Shown in pieces: positions 61,710 to 64,000 of a stretch of 64,000 nt of DNA. Under the pieces are notes generated by a model, which made no database searches, had not been told where the DNA came from, and was given only the letters and a program-made list of their open reading frames with translations. The DNA comes from Paramacrobiotus metropolitanus. Lineage: Eukaryota; Tardigrada; Eutardigrada; Parachela; Macrobiotidae. The stretch covers positions 1,364,001 to 1,428,000 of the forward strand of contig NW_026570234.1 of assembly GCF_019649055.1 (NCBI RefSeq), written 5' to 3'. Position 1 is the first letter of the stretch; every line of letters begins with the position of its first letter. The position numbers were made by a program, and so were the translations under genes.

Positions 61710-61780
61710 GCGATAGTAGTACACCGGTAGTATGGGTGCTTCCCAAGCACTTGAACCGGGTTCGACTCCCGGCTATCGCA
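61710..61780 (+). tRNA. tRNA-Gly (anticodon CCC)
   Basis: The 71-nt sequence folds as a full cloverleaf: acceptor GCGATAG/CTATCGC with discriminator A, D stem GTAC/GTAT, anticodon stem GGTGC/GCACT with loop TTCCCAA (anticodon CCC), and T stem CCGGG/CCCGG with loop TTCGACT. The B box GGTTCGACTCC is a perfect match to the eukaryotic consensus. There is no intron and no encoded CCA, as expected for a nuclear gene. A run of eight T follows one base after the end. Confidence 0.94.
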
Positions 61781-61781
61781 G

Positions 61782-61789
61782 TTTTTTTT
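61782..61789 (+). terminator. RNA polymerase III terminator
   Basis: Eight consecutive T on the sense strand, two bases after the tRNA-Gly 3' end, form a standard Pol III stop. Confidence 0.9.
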
Positions 61790-62713
61790 GGTAAAATTTT
61801 CGTTGATTGGTATTTAGTTAAGCTACTTTTCTTTTTTTGTCAAAGTTTTGAGTAAGTACCAACAGCATCACTGCTGCGAGAATAGCTGGCATTCACTTTG
61901 GATTTTTCTTGGCGGCACCAGTGTGCATAGTGGATGGACCCCGTAAAAAGTGTAACTATAACCCATGTTCGACTCGTAAAGCGGAACCATCAATCTACAA
62001 CAACAGTTCATTCTTATCAACATCGCTGGTGTGGAGTGGGCAGGACCAGTGAATTACTAAAATAAACACGACACCGGAGCATGCAGAACAGTAGGTAAGT
62101 ACTTGTACAATGCAACATTATAACAACAAAACAATCAAAGTACAGCATGCCACGCACAATTAAAAACAGGTGTTACTGTATGTAAACCGTGCAACAACAG
62201 AACAGCAGGTTACCTTGCATTAGGCAGGTACTTACTGTAAATTATTAGTTAAAAATAAAACGGAACAAAACATTCAGGAAGCAATACAAAAATCTTCCAA
62301 TATCACATATCAACTGACTGAATTTATATTACAAGCATGAAATCGCAGTCTACCACAAGGAAAATAAATTTCCGTTGAACTCATGGTGTGGGCACAAGGA
62401 TGAGATTCACCAGTAATACGGGTCTGTTTTCCGAACATCGATTGCCTCGTCCTCTCTGAAAATATTTATATGGCCCATTGAGATTCGTCATAAGAGAATT
62501 AAGTCCACACTTGACATTTCTTTTCCAAAGAAAAATTATTAAGCTATCTCCTATATCCTCACGAAACGGTATTAAATACGAGCACATATGCTACGGCACG
62601 GAGTACAACAGTGGTTAGCGCTACATTGAGCGACAATTAAGAACATATACGTAAAAAAGCTTTGAAATGTTTAGGCCACAAAGTACTTACTACCCAATAA
62701 TTGTTCCCAGTGC
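61790..62713. other. Intergenic region between tRNA-Gly and the CDC50 gene
   Basis: No gene is recognised. The right part would be the 3' UTR of the CDC50 gene or, if splicing continues past the in-frame stop, could hold a last small exon of it. Confidence 0.55.
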
Positions 62714-63947
62714 TTACCGTATTCCTAATCTTCGGTGAATAATGAACAACACCAAAGCAGTCACAATCAAGCAAACCCCGGTAGCGATATAAGCTATTCC
62801 CAGAAAGGGATTTTTTCCACCAAAAGCCGAATCATTAGATATCACCAAGTATTTCCGGCCACGGTACGGAGTGACGGGATAATCTAAAAACAGGCACTGT
62901 CATCCCAAAGCACTTCGCTTGGCTTTAAAAGCATAACGACGAAACGAAAAAACTTTGCCTTTGCAGTTTAACCTGAATGAATTATTATAATAATATTACA
63001 GCGGCTGATGTTCTCAGAAGTTAAGCTTTATATCTCACTGAAAGTAACGAAACAGTTTATCGCAGGGACATCGTATACGTACTGTAATCAATTGTAAAAG
63101 TGTAATTTCCAGGCGGAAGTCCACTTTGAAACCAATGCACTGACTGGTCGATTCGGCGAAACACCTTACGAAAATCCGGAAATGCGGAAGGACGCATCCA
63201 TATTATGAAATCTAAAACATCGACAAATATAATTAAACCAACGATTACGAAGCGATATGAGAAGGTTATCACCTTCGTTCTCCATTCCATTATTGAATGC
63301 AATTTCCTGATCCATTTCCCATATGTTCTTCGACCACGAAGGCGGCTTTACGTAACCATCGTAGCCTGATTAATACGAAAATAATTTAAAACATGAGACG
63401 AAATTCCATACAACTCAGTCTTTCTGAAACTGAATAAGCGAAGCGCGTTGAGGGAAACCAGAACTACATCAGTATTAAATACGGGAATTCAAAGGTGCTT
63501 TCTATCCGAAACCTATTACGATATTTAAATATGTCGAATTATTCGTACAAAATGTATGCAAATACGCACTTTCATTGAGAGGCTTTCCTTCGGGATTTTT
63601 AAACAGCGCTTTTTCCAGAGGCCACGCTAATCCCGTCCGCAGTAGCGGAACTTCATGATTTCCAGAGATCATATGTAGTTTAATAGTATCTACAACACGA
63701 ACAAACACATCACAGAAACCATTTATTATCAATAACTGCTCAACATTTCACACTCCTTACCGTTAAACATGGCATTAGCAAAAGCGCCACAAGGAACTAT
63801 TATTGAATGGTTAATAGAATCAAACGGCGAGCAGCTTTTGCTCACTCCTCCAACATATCCCAGCAACTGGTATTCATCACGGGATTTCAAAAAATGGCGA
63901 TGATTTTGATAAAATCGGCTTAGTGCGTAATATATCGTTACCGTGCC
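62714..63947 (-). CDS. TMEM30: CDC50/TMEM30 family protein, 3' part (P4-ATPase beta subunit)
   Basis: Five exons (minus, 5' to 3'): 63947-63761, 63689-63570, 63365-63273, 63211-63083 and 62883-62714. They join in phase to 232 residues, the C-terminal two thirds of the family. The N-terminal cytosolic part and first membrane span lie beyond the right edge. Conserved segments are YYALSRFYQNHRHFLKSRD, CSPF...IVPCGAFANAMFND, ENEDFIIWMRPSAFPDFRK, LPPGNYTFTIDYNYPV, and GGKNPFLGIAYI leading into the second membrane span. CDC50 proteins escort type IV P-ATPases (phospholipid flippases) out of the ER and are part of the active enzyme. N-glycosylation sites are visible (NES, NNST is not included in the spliced product, NYT). 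The stop TAA is embedded in a GTAAGC donor, so a longer spliced C terminus is possible. Confidence 0.93.
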
Positions 63948-64000
63948 CTGAAAAAATACCAATTAGACTTTTAAATTAAAACTAATTTATCTATCGGCTG

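Noticed and set aside
1-64000. Search for CRISPR arrays, bacterial operons, rRNA genes and phage or viral genes
   Set aside because: No regularly spaced repeats, ribosome-binding-site-linked gene strings or rRNA sequence were seen. All clear genes are eukaryotic, mostly spliced.

Overview
This is a window of animal nuclear DNA. Its protein genes are split by GT-AG introns (and one good GC-AG intron), one eukaryotic tRNA gene is present, and there are no operons or bacterial signals. The glutamate-gated chloride channel points to a protostome invertebrate, because this receptor class is not found in vertebrates. Several very short exons (21-37 nt) together with multi-kilobase first introns fit an ecdysozoan such as a tardigrade or arthropod, but the sequence alone does not settle this. 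I joined exons by hand using splice signals, reading phase and remembered family conservation. In every multi-exon model below the phases close without a frame break, except where an ambiguity is stated.

Layout: 1-3081 has no recognised gene. 3082-4095 (+) encodes a small secreted Gly-rich protein. 4847-12277 (-) is an excitatory amino acid transporter (EAAT/SLC1) with 15 exons. 15860-16216 (+) is a single-exon secreted LysM protein. 16454-18882 (-) is aminopeptidase O (M1 metallopeptidase). 19390-20117 (-) looks like a decayed retroelement. 21263-29164 (-), perhaps to 30193, is a glutamate-gated chloride channel. 30194-40751 is a gene-poor stretch. 40752-41408 (-) is an unknown protein with three copies of an Arg/Glu-rich helix motif. 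45751-55923 (-) is calsyntenin with 11 exons. 56481-56693 (+) is a possible small gene. 57616-60127 (-) is a UAP56/DDX39 DEAD-box helicase. 61072-61450 is a palindrome-rich patch, followed by tRNA-Gly(CCC) at 61710-61780. 62714-63947 (-) is the 3' part of a CDC50/TMEM30 gene that runs off the right edge.

Three genes belong to synapse biology: EAAT clears glutamate, the chloride channel responds to it, and calsyntenin is a postsynaptic and cargo-adaptor cadherin. The helicase and CDC50 are housekeeping genes (mRNA export, lipid flipping). The genes are transcribed separately, and nearly all lie on the minus strand. The strongest candidates for something new are the intronless cysteine-containing LysM protein, the three-repeat helix protein, the long-armed hairpin and palindrome cluster beside the tRNA, and a perfect 18-bp hairpin inside the channel gene.
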